Of a stretch of 64,000 nt of DNA, positions 35,265-46,739 are shown piece by piece. Origin of the DNA: Adiantum capillus-veneris (Eukaryota; Streptophyta; Polypodiopsida; Polypodiales; Pteridaceae); assembly GCA_014529385.2 (NCBI GenBank), contig CM043954.1, positions 5,519,306 through 5,583,305 on the forward strand. Reading direction: 5' to 3'. Position 1 is the stretch's first letter. Each line of letters begins with the position of its first letter. The notes under the pieces were generated by a model that was not told where the DNA came from, ran no database searches, and was given only the letters and a program-made list of their open reading frames with translations. Both the position numbers and the translations under genes were made by a program.

Positions 35265-36790
35265 AAAGTGGGATTTACCTGGAGATGGAATGATCTTCCA
35301 ATTCCTGCAACTGCATGGACTGTTACTTGGTCGGTCTCTACAAATGAATACGCTAGATGGCTATGAGATCATTGTATCATTCCAACTGTCATCAGATTCA
35401 ACACTTCAAAATGATCTCAACACAATTTTTCTTGTAGATTATTGACAGTATGCCCAATTTGAGTTTTGACAACTCCTGATATCTTAAATAGTTTAGGTCT
35501 ATGAAAAGGTAAAAAATGAGCTAGATCTGGGCCAGGATCGCGATCGTAGTTCTGGGCCCAAATTAGATGAAACTTCACCAGCTTGTTCACTAGGCTATTT
35601 TAAGACTACCTGCCAGACACTTTTGTATTTGGACTCAAAAAAGTCAAGTTTTTACCATTTCTTGGTTGGAAGTGCCTGTTTTTACAAATTTATCAATTTG
35701 ACTTGATTTTGATGTTTGATTTGGGATTTGAGAGATACCTGGGGTTGTCCTGTGTACAGGCTATCCCTCTGTATGGTTTATTCCCAGTTTTGATGTGTTT
35801 TGGTCTACTGAAATACAATTTCTAAGCCAGTTTAGCAATTTTTGACTTGGATCTGTATTCAGATGGTTTGACAGGTATTTTGGGGTTTCTGGCTCTAGGT
35901 CATTTAGACTTTTATGTTTGTATACACCTGAGGATCCCACAGATGAAATCTAGTCAAAATCTGGCACTTAGGTACACCGATCGCGATCATGGTTCTGAGC
36001 TCAAATTAGACCAAATTTGGCATGCTTGTAGACACTGATGTTTTAAGGCTATCCCCAAAGTCTTTTTGCATTTGGATCACCAAAAGCCAAGAATTTTCAC
36101 TTTCTGGGTCTGTTAGGCTAGTTTTACCCAAGTGGCCTGTTTTTCTTGATTTTTGATGTTTTTGGGTGTGGTTGCTTTAGACAAACTTGTTTAGAATCTT
36201 ATCAGGAAGGCACATGTCAAATCTTGTACAAATCTGACACTGAGTTACACTGATCACGATCGTAGTACCTGGGTCAAATCTGATGAAATTTTGTCTGCTC
36301 CCTATGACAAGTGTTTCCTAGTGTTTTGTGCTACCACTTTGTGATTTGAATGAATATCAAACCTGTTTGGTCAGATTTCTAGAATTTCAGAGTCTTATGG
36401 CTTTTTTGGCCAAAGTTATGGTTTTCTGGTTTCTCGACTCTAACTTTTGCCCCAAATCTGATTGGAATGTGATTTGCTTATCCTACTCCTAAGTACAGAA
36501 TTGAAAAAACATAAGGAAATGAATCAAACAAAACAAACACGACGGATTTCGGGTGAGATTTCAGTACTCAGTCGAACTAGAGAAATTGAAGAGAAAAAAT
36601 GCTTTAACACACTCACTCACAGCTCCCTAAATCTCCTAAGAGAGGCTCTAGCTGGTCCACTAGCTCTAGACTCCACTAAGCTCTAAACCCTTGTCTAGCA
36701 GCCTAACTGAGGTGTAAAATGAATTTGTGGATTGATCTTTTTTTTAAGGAGTCTAATTGCGCACTCGGTCACTCATCACCTAAGGTGCAT
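35265..36790. repeat. Gypsy 5' leader with dispersed palindromes
   Basis: A non-coding leader of about 1.5 kb between PBS and gag. It contains three palindrome cores (35536-35546, 35979-35989, 36252-36262) in context like that of the 3' region (CTTAGGTACACC before, TTCTGAGCTCAAATTAGA after). Confidence 0.75.
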
Positions 36791-36808
36791 TCCCCGGCAG
36801 CAGCGCCA
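36791..36808 (-). other. Primer binding site, tRNA-Asp type
   Basis: The minus strand reads TGGCGCTGCTGCCGGGGA one base after the 5' LTR. It matches the complement of the plant tRNA-Asp 3' end as I recall it (TGGCGCCGTTGCCGGGGA), with two mismatches. Confidence 0.8.
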
Positions 36809-36809
36809 A

Positions 36810-37722
36810 TGTTTGCGGGTCGCCGCGACGAACGTCCATAGCATAGCTCTCAAGCACCAATATATTTATCAATACAGGGGAAGCAACTTGGATGAGGCAT
36901 GGAAACTCACTAGGGTGTCAATCCTAATGAAGTGAACTCGAAGAGATGAAACTACTATCTCCTACAAGTAAATCAAACGCATTATCGCCAAGTAATCTGC
37001 CTATGTCCTTCTACACAACTCTATAGTCATCATGCCCGTTTACCATGCAAATCATATAGGAATCGCACGAAACTTGAAGGGAAGCCACGGGGGATTATCA
37101 GGAACATATCCTATCATTGTCACAGCATTCTGGAGAGGTACAATGATCGCGATCGTTCGTCCCAAAGTCAGCAAAAACAAGGAACATGTGATCCTAATGG
37201 GTCGTTTTAGGGTCCCTAAAGCTCGTCCTAGGGTCAAAACAACATAAAACACGCATATAGATGCTCAAAACAGTGATTTAAGGCCTCAAACTTGTAGTTG
37301 AAAACCTACACTGAATCTTGAATGATTACACTTGTATGGAAGAGCATGATGAGAGGAACACAATGCAATAAACAAATATGAATTTGGATTACCGTAGCCA
37401 CAATGGCGAAGATTACAAGTTTGGACAAGAAGGAGCTCTCAAATGTACGCTGTCTTCTCAGTTTTCCATCCAAAAGATCATGTTCAAACTTACAAAAAAT
37501 GACCTTTATAGATTAGGTCTTTACAAATGGCTTGTCCGGCCATAAGCTCCTAAGCTTCTAACTGGCTCTCTAATATACAATTGCTCCCATAAGAATAATC
37601 ATACATCCTTTTACTAATTCTCGGCTTAGAGATGCTTCCTTACAAAAGAATTTTACAATGGTTTCCCAGAAAAATATGATTCTTCTCTAGAAACGGCCGC
37701 TTGTTGCTTCGTCCTCCAAACA
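36810..37722 (-). repeat. Gypsy 5' LTR
   Basis: 913 bp, partner of 18637-19537. It contains the GATCGCGATCG core at 37145-37155. Confidence 0.95.
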
Positions 37723-38125
37723 CAAGTGCACGCAACTCTTCACCTTGCTTGTTGACGGTTTCTTGTAATGAGATCAAGTAAGCCATGATCATTGCTTCCG
37801 TCGTTGTAGACGATGTGGTTGGATTAGCATCCAAATTCCTTGGGTATTTTGCATCGTTCTCCATGGCGAGTGTGGATTTTCCACCTTTGTGAGTTTTGTC
37901 CGACATTGCCTTCAAGTTGGGTACAAAAACGCAAAGTTTTGATAGTTTTTTTAGTTTTGAGATGCTGTTACAGCAAAGTCTTTCATTGCTCTAAAAAATT
38001 GTGTCTTTACATCAATGCGTAGAGGGCTTTGTGCTCTTCGATTGAGGCTATAGATCACCTAAATTGGAGTTCAAATGAAGAAGTTATGATCAAAAGAGTG
38101 AACTATTGTCTACTAGGTCAAAAAA
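37723..38125 (-). mobile_element. LINE 5' part (ORF1 N-terminus and 5' UTR)
   Basis: It starts with the right CAAGT copy (37723-37727). The minus strand encodes MSDKTHKGGKSTLAMEN (from about 37903), TTTEAMIMAYLISLQETVNK and QGEELRAL, which joins in frame to AMENGTLRVL left of the gypsy element. Upstream, to about 38125, there is 5' UTR-like sequence. It meets a (TG)n(GA)n tract. Confidence 0.85.
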
Positions 38126-38128
38126 CGG

Positions 38129-38237
<109 letters not shown>

Positions 38238-38420
38238 GTAATCTTAAGAGAGCTCTCAAGAACTCAAGACCCTCATATTGTAGGTAATCAATATCACTTT
38301 ATTTTTTGCCCTAGCACGAGCCTAGCATCCACCCTTCCATGCATCTCGCTCCCCTTGCACTATGAGAGTTGATGACTTGCATCCCAAACGTCCACGAAAA
38401 AAGATAAGGAGATGCCCTTG

Positions 38421-38504
<84 letters not shown>
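38421..38504. repeat. Compound microsatellite (TG)n(GA)n
   Basis: TG to about 38467, then GA to 38504. Same compound type and orientation as 38131-38235, about 290 bp away. Confidence 0.97.
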
Positions 38505-38986
38505 ATGGCCACCACTCAATCCCAAGAGACATCAAGGATTTATATGACGAGACTTGAACTCAAAAACTAAAATGCAACAGTGAGTGTCCCAAGATCTCTC
38601 TTCTTTAAATGGGTGAAATTCATGAATCATTTAAAAACATGATAGATATGCAAGTGAATAAAAGAGATCAGTAGAAATGCTCTATTGAATTGCATTGCAA
38701 ATGCTGAAACAAAAGTCATACAAACTCCACTCTTTATCAAGGCTTTATTGGTTGTATTGGCAGCTATCGACCCTTATATTTTCAGGCCATGTAGAATACA
38801 AAGTTGACCTCTCTATTGTAGGTTATGTGACGATGTGTACCATTACCAACCTTGCATATCATAAGGAGGATGAGATGCAAGCAATCAGAAGAGAGCAATA
38901 GCGATTCCAAGAACATTTTATTTTGAATATTGAAACGGATGTCAAAGACAAAGACACGAATTTGGATCGATGGATGGGGGGTTGAG

Positions 38987-39044
<58 letters not shown>

Positions 39045-39190
39045 AGGGAGGGTCACTCTTTATCAATGGTGTTCCTATGGTGCAAATGAGTGCATCAAAT
39101 GAGTCATAAGTCCTCTTTCCTTGCCGTGAGGGTGTTACTATTACAAGTTTGATGGACAAACTCACTCATCTAGAGGAGAAACAATAATGG
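38505..39190. other. No gene recognised; (GA)n(GAGG)n inside
   Basis: Contains a (GA)n tract at 38990-39038 ending in three GAGG units. No assignable coding sequence. Confidence 0.6.
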
Positions 39191-39239
39191 TTCTATTGTT
39201 GTGTCCATCCTTACGAGTTTTTCTTTTTTTGTGGCAACC

Positions 39240-40640
39240 AAGCCTTGTGTGGAGGGTCCACCGCCTGCACCTATAAAAAAACGAGAGCGTTACAACGGGT
39301 GTCAAACTAGAGGAGCATATTGTTGTTGAGTGCCATCATGAAGATGTAATGCCCAGTAGTTCATCTTCTTGCGCATTGCTGACATTACCGAGACTTTCTC
39401 TCATTTTGCATTCAAGGGGTGCATATTCAATCGATATAGGACTTACAAACAAAGCCCAAAAGTCACTAAGTATATGTGTCACCTTAAGGTAGACCTAGTT
39501 GATGCACTCAACATTGACACCATCACTTGTACTATTAGCAATTAATATATTGCATAGCTCATTGACAATCTTACTATAGGAGAATTGATGCACATTGAGA
39601 ATGTAACTGTGAGAAAAACGTCTAAGTTAGATGGTTGCACATCTCCTTATGTACTATTTCTCAACTCTTCCATGGTTGTAGAGAAGACAAAGCCTTTTGA
39701 AGTCAGCCTTAGTTTCTACCCAGAGAGCAAAGTGCTTCAATTTTTGGATGAGGCACAATCCTTGCACGCAGAAGGCACCCGTATGCACTTTGGAACTATA
39801 GCTTTTGTCGTTATACAAGGCCATGCTAGCACTTCAAAAGCTGGTGTTTTCGACAGTGATCTTGTTGTTGCAGATGGGCCTTGATTTGAGGATTGTGCCA
39901 CTGTAAGGCTGCCTTATCTTTTCTCTTCTATAGATTTGTTTCTTTCCAATATTTCAGGTTTTCTTTCTTGCCATTGTATCTCAGCTTCGTGAATGCATGG
40001 AAAGAAAATTACCACACTATGTTGCGTGCGTTTGAGACTGATGTGCATCCTATGTTTATTGCGTGAAACATAGGTTTCTTCACATTCCAAAGCAATACAC
40101 TCTTAGTCTTGGATATCACTATCTTAGCATGCATTAAAATTCCTCGTCTCAAGAAATGTTTGGAGGAAGCATATAAGGCCCATGTTCTTGATGTTGGTCA
40201 CAATCAAGAAGTAAGTATTTCTCTGGCCTTTCCTTTTTCACCACATTAGCTCAAGAAAGGTCTAACTTGTCAAGTGACTGGTACATTGCACTTTGTGAAT
40301 GTGAATTCATTTTGGTATAACATATTTGTGGTCAATCCACATCTACTAAGATTCATCACCAACAAGAGGCAAAATTTGTCTCTATCTGCTCAAAAGCTAC
40401 ATCTATTGTTCTAGTGCCCAAGCTTGAAGGAAATATTTTGACCAACAAAGCTTCCCCAATTGATGTTTCCTTAGTGGGTGACGTAGTTGACAGAGTGTTG
40501 CATCTTGAAAAAAATTTATTGATTTATATGCTTTTGATTTACTAGATGCATATGAGATGTTAGCCTCACTTGTCCGTACTAGTCAATTCATTGTTAACAA
40601 GTTAGGTCTTGTCATGTCTTTTATGGAAGGAGCAAAGTAG
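39240..40640 (+). pseudogene. Unassigned decayed coding-like region
   Basis: Coding-like segments occur in the + frames with stops between them. 39585-39884 is open (99 residues) and includes GTRMHFGTIAFVVIQGHAS and VFDSDLVVADGP. Further on are NAWKENYHTMLRAFETDVHPMF (about 39993), RLKKCLEEAYKAHVLDVGHNQE (about 40150), ATSIVLVPKLEGNILTNK (about 40395), SLVGDVVDRVLHLEK (about 40470) and LLDAYEMLASLVRTSQFIV (about 40540). A splice-donor-like GTAAGT follows at about 40210. I do not recognise the protein. The strand-rich segment at 39780 is vaguely like a plant-virus 30K movement-protein strand pattern, far too weak to name. Confidence 0.35.
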
Positions 40641-40729
40641 CACTCCTCCTCTACAATATTGAAGCTCCATCACCTCCACATGAAAAAACACTCTTTATAT
40701 TATATTTATTTCATCCATTGCTCATCTTG

Positions 40730-40738
<9 letters not shown>

Positions 40739-40771
<33 letters not shown>
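40739..40771. repeat. (CT)n microsatellite
   Basis: About 16 CT units. Confidence 0.97.
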
Positions 40772-40773
<2 letters not shown>

Positions 40774-40890
40774 TGCGTGTTTTATTTACCTATGTTCCAT
40801 TCTCCCTATATCCCAGCGAAAAAAACCATATGTACATGGGTTCCTCAAGCAAACAAGATGCATCTTTTGAACCACTCATTCAGAATGATA

Positions 40891-41527
40891 TTGATAGTAC
40901 TTTCTTAGGTAGTCACCCATACAATAATAATTTTTTCCTCATGTTCAATAAAATAACCAAGTCATGTTCATCATTGAAAAAAATTAACAGCATCATGGTA
41001 GATGTGGTGAGAATATAATTGGAACGAATGGTGACACCTTTTTTGGTGCATTTCACTTTCAATAAACATGATTCTTCTAGTTTGATCCAAGTATTGAATA
41101 GCCGCACATCATCTATTGGTATTGTGCTTGATATTATCCATGTGTTCTCCTTTAGATTTAGTATTCCATGTGAGGTTGATAGTACTTTTCTAGCTAGTCA
41201 CCCATACAATAATAATTTTTTTCTCATGTTCAATAACATAATCAAGTCACATTCGTCATTGCAAAAGATTAATAGCATCATGGTAGATGCGGTGAGAATA
41301 TCAGTGGAACGAACACTTCGCGCATTTGACTTCCAACAAACATGATTCCTCCAGTTTGATCCAAGTATTGAATAGCCACACATCATGTATTGGTATTGCA
41401 CTAAATAGTATCCATGTATTCTCCTTTAGAATTAGTATTCCATGCGAGGTTAATATTTATTGGTTTTGCACTTGATATTATCCATGTATTCTCCTTTAGA
41501 TGTAGTATTCCATGAGAGGTTCATATT
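40891..41527. repeat. Tandem repeat, period about 285 bp, two and a quarter copies
   Basis: TTGATAGTAC starts at 40891 and again at 41176. Both copies share AGTCACCCATACAATAATAA, ATTAACAGCATCATGGTAGATG-type text and GATCCAAGTATTGAATAGCC. A third partial copy (TTGATATTATCCATGTATTC) spans about 41470-41527. Short shared open frames are a by-product of the repeat. Confidence 0.9.
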
Positions 41528-41843
41528 TATGGGGGGCCAATACCTTCACCCAAAACAAGAACATTCAATGGTGGAGCCAATTCAATAACATGCCACAAAA
41601 TCATCATTGTGGATATATGTGGTTGCCTATTTTTTTACTTGGGGGAGAGCCGATACTTGCGCAAATGCACGTATCGTACATGGGACAAAAATAAACATAA
41701 TCATTGAAATCTTTGCTTCTCTAGAAACCAAATGAACTCCCTATTTCCATCGTGAGACAATCTGCTTGCTTGGGTGGTAGAGACGCCCTAGAAATAGGTG
41801 CAATAACAACAAAATAAGAAAACTTAAAAAACAATTACACCCC

Positions 41844-42082
41844 ATGATTCCCTTGAACATAAATATTGAACAAGCCTCCCCACCAAACAAAGCTATACAA
41901 GAGTACATAAAAACAACAAACAATGTTTCTATATATCAATGTTTTAAATGTGGATGTTTAATATTTTTTTCACAATTAGCTCAAAAAGGGCGTAGGTCGG
42001 TACTTGGGAGGTCTAGAACCAATGAGGTACATGAGAATTATATTTGCACTTCTTGCAAGCGTAAAAAGAAAGACCATGATGC
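41844..42082 (+). other. Short open frame with two CXXC pairs, unassigned
   Basis: Encodes about 80 residues before the CACTA terminus, including YQCFKCGCLIFF and YICTSCKRKKKD, about 33 residues apart. This could bind zinc. No family recognised; coding status is doubtful. Confidence 0.3.
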
Positions 42083-42303
42083 CACTATAAGAAAGGGGGT
42101 TCAATGCCTCTGGAATAGCCGGACATCAACAAGCATTTCGGGAGAGAGAAATGTTGGGCACACGGGTATCATCGCCAATGGTAGCACGGTTGTCAACTCG
42201 TGGCAATGATTGAGGGTATCAGCACAGGTATGCTGTCAAGAATTGCAGTGCTGATAGGTGCGGGTATACTCACTATGATAGCGACGCTTATACCCTCCAT
42301 GCA

Positions 42304-42406
42304 ATTTATTTAAAAAAAGTATCCAAGGATTCTGGATGATTCAAGTTCCCATATGTGAAGACTGTGCATCATCAAAAGATCCTTGGATATTTTTTTAAAT
42401 ATAAAT
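42304..42406. repeat. 103-bp imperfect hairpin
   Basis: The outer arms 42304-42330 and 42379-42406 are reverse complements with one or two gaps, sharing ATCCAAGGAT / ATCCTTGGAT and poly-A/T runs. The inner arms (GGATGAT... and ...ATCATC) extend the stem imperfectly. It could be a small MITE, a CACTA subterminal structure or a precursor-like fold-back transcript. Confidence 0.75.
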
Positions 42407-42833
42407 ATCACATTTCTTTTTGTTAAAGTTATAATAATATCATACAATTTTTGAAACACAAGAAACTCAAAAACAATTTATTGACAAAATTAATTTTATT
42501 GATCGAGAGTTCACAAAATGTATACAAGGCCTTTTGGCCGAGCATCCAAAATAAAAGTGAAATATTTACAAGGGCTCATGGTCGGGCGTTCAAAATGTGA
42601 GGGGATTATGTTGTACAAGGGATCTTGGCTGGGCGTTCAAAATGTGAGGGGATTGTGTTAGTAAGTTAGTAACCCTCATTGTCACCGTAGTTGCCCTCGT
42701 CATCCTCGCCACCCTGACCGCGCGCCCTCGTCATCCTCGCCCTTGTTAGCACCACCTCTTCCATTCTACACAAACAACAAAGCAAACCACATGATTAGTA
42801 AACATTTAACTAAGTTAAAAACAAAATAATTAA

Positions 42834-44180
42834 TTAGTTAGACCGACTTCGTACTTGTGTAGTGGTCAAGGTGTCAATGAGAGCGTTGAATTGTGCTTGA
42901 TTGATGTGGCCTTGTTGGAGCATCCATAGGTAGGTATTGTATTCTTTGTTGCGTTTCTGATACTTCACCACCTCCCTTGACACTCGATGACCTATGATGT
43001 TTGCCTGCATATTAAGCATTATTTACATTAGTTTACATCAATATTATTGCTCAAATAAAAACTAAAGACGTTACTTACCACTTTGTCCTTCTAGACGTCC
43101 TTTCTGCCAAAAACCCAACTGTGAGCTTGTTGACATGCCCTTGATTGCCTCTGTTGAGGATGGTCGACTCCACTGTCCGTCTCTTGGAGAGAAAACTCCC
43201 ACTCTGCATCATGCATATTGGCACCCCTTTTTTGGAGATTGAGGTGTTTTCATTGTTGCTTAGCGGCCTTGCAAATGGTGGACCATTTATTACGAAGGAA
43301 GGTCTTGATAAAACCTTCCATCCAATGGCGTGGTAAAAGACTGGCTCTAGGGATTAGGAAACTACAACTGCATTGTATCAACAATATATTGGATGTACTA
43401 AGGATCTTGATGCTCCCAATTGGATTGGCAGTTAGTGTAGGTAGAGTGGATCAAGCTCTTCAAGTGATTGTGGAAGCGCTTATCATTGTTTGTGCTAAGG
43501 TCGAGGGCACAATCTCGATGACACCTATAGTATAGGCCATTATCATAGGCATCTGGAATGTCCACATCAAAAATCTACCCTGGACTTGGCAAATCAATGG
43601 ACAATTCTCCTCCACCTTCTCCAAAGCAGGCATCAAAACAAGAGCCTCCCCCTGATCCTCGTCTCCGCTGGCTGTCAGTGGACTCTCGTCGGTCCCTAGA
43701 GCCACGCAAACTACATTGCTCACTTTTCCCTAAATAAGATCGATGACCACCAGGGCTAGGATGGCTTGATGGTCGAAGCAGGGAAGGTTGATGCGAGAAA
43801 ATCATAGAAGAGGGTGCCAAGGAAAATGCTGAAGGAAATGTAGTAGCGGGGACCAACGGAGAGGGTGAAGGAAATGTAGTGGGGTGTTTAGAGGGAAAGG
43901 GTGAAGAAAAGGTAGTGGGGGCATGCGAGGGCATGGACAAGGGAGAGGGGGAAATCCCATACTGGGACAACTGATGTGGTGTATATGAAGAGAAGATCCC
44001 TTGTGAAGCTTGCTCATACTCTTACCGCATGCGTAAGAATAAGGCTGTTTGGGGATCCATAGGGACCAAATGAGGAGGAGGGGAGTGGTCATAGGGACTG
44101 GAGCCCCTAGAAGGATTCCCAAAAGAGGAACACACAGTTGTCCTAAAAGAGCAAAAGAAGTCTTCGTCTTGCCTGGCCAT
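42834..44180 (-). pseudogene. CACTA second gene (TNPA-like, Pro/Ser-rich)
   Basis: Starts near 44180 with MARQDEDFFCSFRTTV. A Pro/Ser-rich stretch follows (PSPLSMPSHAPTTFSSPFP, 43960-43800), then basic and Gly-rich sequence. A folded part (from about 43540) contains DCALDLSTNNDKRFHNHLKS. From about 43320 it reads FIKTFLRNKWSTICKAAK, GANMHDAEWEFSLQETDSG and QAHSWVFGRKDV, the pattern of the plant transposase_24-type accessory protein. A 74-bp intron is clear: donor GTAAGT at 43078-43073, acceptor ATGCAG ending at 43005. It joins KDKV to ANIIGHRVSREVVKYQKRNK. Several in-frame stops. Divergent from the TNP2 gene. In En/Spm the analogous TNPA binds repeat motifs near the termini. Confidence 0.65.
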
Positions 44181-44229
44181 GTCACAACTAAAAAAGAGAG
44201 AAAAAGGAAATCAAATACAACCTAAATAG

Positions 44230-45930
44230 ACATGCCAAAACCCCTGTAATAGAGGGGCCAAACTCATTCCATTTGCAAGGGGTTTTCCCCCTCTATTAGA
44301 GGGGTTTTGGCATTCCTATTTTCATGCAAATAGACATGCCAAAACCCCTCTAATAGAGGGGGCAAACTCATGCCGTTTGCTAGGAGTTTTGCCCCTCTAT
44401 TAGAGGGGTTTTGGCATGCCTATTTGCATGCAATGGCAGCCCGTTTGGGATTCCCATTGCATGCATATAGACATGCCAAAACCCCTCTAATAGAGGGGCC
44501 AAATGGCATGCCATTTGCTAGGGTTTTGGACATTGAAGGGGGGAGGCATAATAGGGCCACAAAACATGAGCATGGGGAACAACCCATGGGCTCACATGAG
44601 CCTTTACCTTGATCAATTATGGAAATAAACATAGGGTTTTTGACTAGGGTCAAATAGAATTTCCCTTTGGCCCCTCATGCAATGGGCTCCCCAAACGGAG
44701 TGCCCATTGCATGCAAATATGCATGCCGCAAAAGCCTTCCATTTGGCCCCTCTATTAGAGGGGTTAAGCCGGCATGCCTATTTGCATGCAATGGGAAGCC
44801 CGTTTGGGGAGCCCATTGCATGCAAATAAACATGCCAAAACCCCTGTAATAGAGGGGCCAAATGCATGCCATTTGCTAGGGTTTTTGGACATTGAAGGGG
44901 GGAGGCCAAAAAAACATGAGCATGGGGGACAACCCATGGGCTCACATGAGCCTTTATCTCAATCAATTAGAGGGGTTTTGGGCTATCGGTTTGGCCCCTC
45001 TATTAGAGAGGTCTTGGCATGCCTATTTGCATGCAATGGGATGCCCAAATGAGCTGTCCATTGCATGAAAATAGGCATGCCAAAACCACTCTAATAGAGG
45101 GGCCAAATGGATGCCGTTTGGCCCCTCTATTAAAGGGGTTTTGGCATGCCTATTTGCATGCAATGAGTAGCCTCCTTGGGGAGCCCATTGCATGCAAATA
45201 GACATGCCAAAATCCCTCAAATAGAGGGGCCACACTCATGTCGTTTTGGCATTAGTCTGGACCCTCTATTAGAGAGATTTTGGCATGTCTATTTTCATGC
45301 AATGGGCAGCCCGTTTGGGAAGCCCATTGCATGCAAATAGGCATGCCAAAACCCTTCTAATAGAGAGGCCAAATGCATGCCAAAATGTCATGAGTTTGGA
45401 CCCTCTATGAGAGGGGTTTAGGCATGTCTATTTGCATGCAGTGTGCTCCCCAAACGGGCTGCCCATTGCATGCAAATAGGCATGCCAAAACCCCTTTAAT
45501 AGAGGGGCAAAATGCATGCTATTTGCTAGGGGTTTTGGACATTGAATGGGGGAGGCCAAAAACAACATGAGCATGGGAGACAACCCATGGGCTCACATGA
45601 GCCTTGACCTCCACTAATTAGAGGGGTTTTGGGCTATTGGTTGGCCCCTCTATTAGAGAGGTTTTCACACGCCTATTTGCATGCAATGGGATGCCCAAAC
45701 GGGCTTCCCATGTTTTGGCATGAGTTTGGCCCCTCTATTAGAGAGGTTTTGGCATGTCTATTCGCATGCAATGGGCATCCCATTTTGGCATGAGTCTGGC
45801 CCCTATATTAGAGGGGTTTTGGCATGCCTATCTGCATGTAAAGGGCTCCCCAAACAAGCTGCCCATTGCATGCAAATAGGCATGGAAAACCCCTTCTAAT
45901 AGAGGGGCCAAATGGCATGAGTTTAGCATG
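44230..45930. repeat. Array of alternating 17-bp palindromes and longer inverted arms
   Basis: About 19-21 copies of the near-palindrome CCCCTCTAATAGAGGGG or its reverse complement. They occur at 44241, 44288, 44345, 44392, 44482, 44747, 44841, 44995, 45086, 45122, 45213, 45261, 45352, 45400, 45491, 45645, 45730, 45800 and 45890, plus half copies near 44966 and 45616. Orientation alternates for most of the array. Between them lie arms containing GGCATGCCTATTTGCATGCA and its inverse, meeting at AGCCCGTTTGGG-type centres. A non-palindromic spacer (ATGGGCTCACATGAGCCTTTACC, in part) recurs near 44580, 44935, 45590 and 45980. It lies between the starts of the two divergent CACTA genes. Confidence 0.92.
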
Positions 45931-46287
45931 CTAAAACCTCAATAGAATCCAAAAAATTGTGAGCATGGGGGACAACCCATGGGCTCACGTGAGCCTTTAC
46001 CTCCACAATAAGGAGAAATAGACATTAATTTTAAAACAAGCAAAAATAGAGATTATATTTAATACAATTTGCATGCCAAAACAAGAAAATAAGTGCACTT
46101 ACATTGTTGTATTTTGTGTGTCTCCTTGCTACCAACAAAAGAGTTGCCACCATGGCCAACGCTCCTTTGCCACCTCTTGCCACCAACAAAAGAGTTTCCA
46201 CCGCCGCCAATGCTCGTTTGTCACTCTCTTGTCGCCAATGTTTTCTTGCCTCCTCCATGTGTGTGTATTTTCTTTCTTGCCTTCTCC

Positions 46288-46398
<111 letters not shown>

Positions 46399-46739
46399 AG
46401 AAGTGAAGAAGAAGAGAAAAAACATAGAGACCATTGCGGCTGTTTTGGCAGTGGGCTAGGGTGAAAAATGCCCAGCCCAGCCCGTTGCCTTTTTTATATA
46501 TTTTTAATCAATGTTTGCCGCGCTATTTGTCGTGCTGATTACCGTGCTATTTGCCACCAACATTGCCACTATTATACCCAAGAGTGCTATAAAAAAAAAA
46601 AAGAATTGATCACTCCCCCTTCTTTGCGGACCTGCTCCCTCCACTTTTTTTAAGAATAATCTATTAGACATGAAAAATCATACTCATTTTAAGCTCTTGT
46701 TCACCTTCCCTACCTTCCCTCTTGCATTTCAAAGATGCA

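Larger units (their letters stand above)
18637..37722 (-). mobile_element. Large Ty3/gypsy retrotransposon with extra modules (19.1 kb)
   Basis: Minus-strand element bounded by LTRs 18637-19537 (3') and 36810-37722 (5') and by CAAGT on both sides. Order on its own strand: LTR, tRNA-Asp-type PBS, 1.5-kb leader with palindromes, gag (35.3-32.0 kb), protease-RT-RNase H-integrase (31.9-26.9 kb), a second protease-like module (26.9-26.0 kb), an internal polypurine tract, 2.2 kb of palindrome-bearing non-coding DNA, an additional gene (23.0-19.6 kb), terminal polypurine tract, LTR. Order RT-RH-INT makes it gypsy; the PBS type and length recall the non-chromovirus Tat/Athila side, but I cannot assign a lineage firmly. 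Confidence 0.95.

Noticed and set aside
39585-39884. Plant-virus 30K movement-protein relic
   Set aside because: Only a vague strand pattern around HFGTIAFVVI; no alignment possible by eye and neighbours do not support a viral insertion.
41019-41345. + strand open frame of 108 residues
   Set aside because: Created by the 285-bp tandem repeat; the same text is open in each copy and resembles no protein.
44230-45930. CRISPR-like array
   Set aside because: Repeats are palindromic and alternate in orientation, spacers are themselves inverted copies, and the context is a eukaryotic CACTA element.
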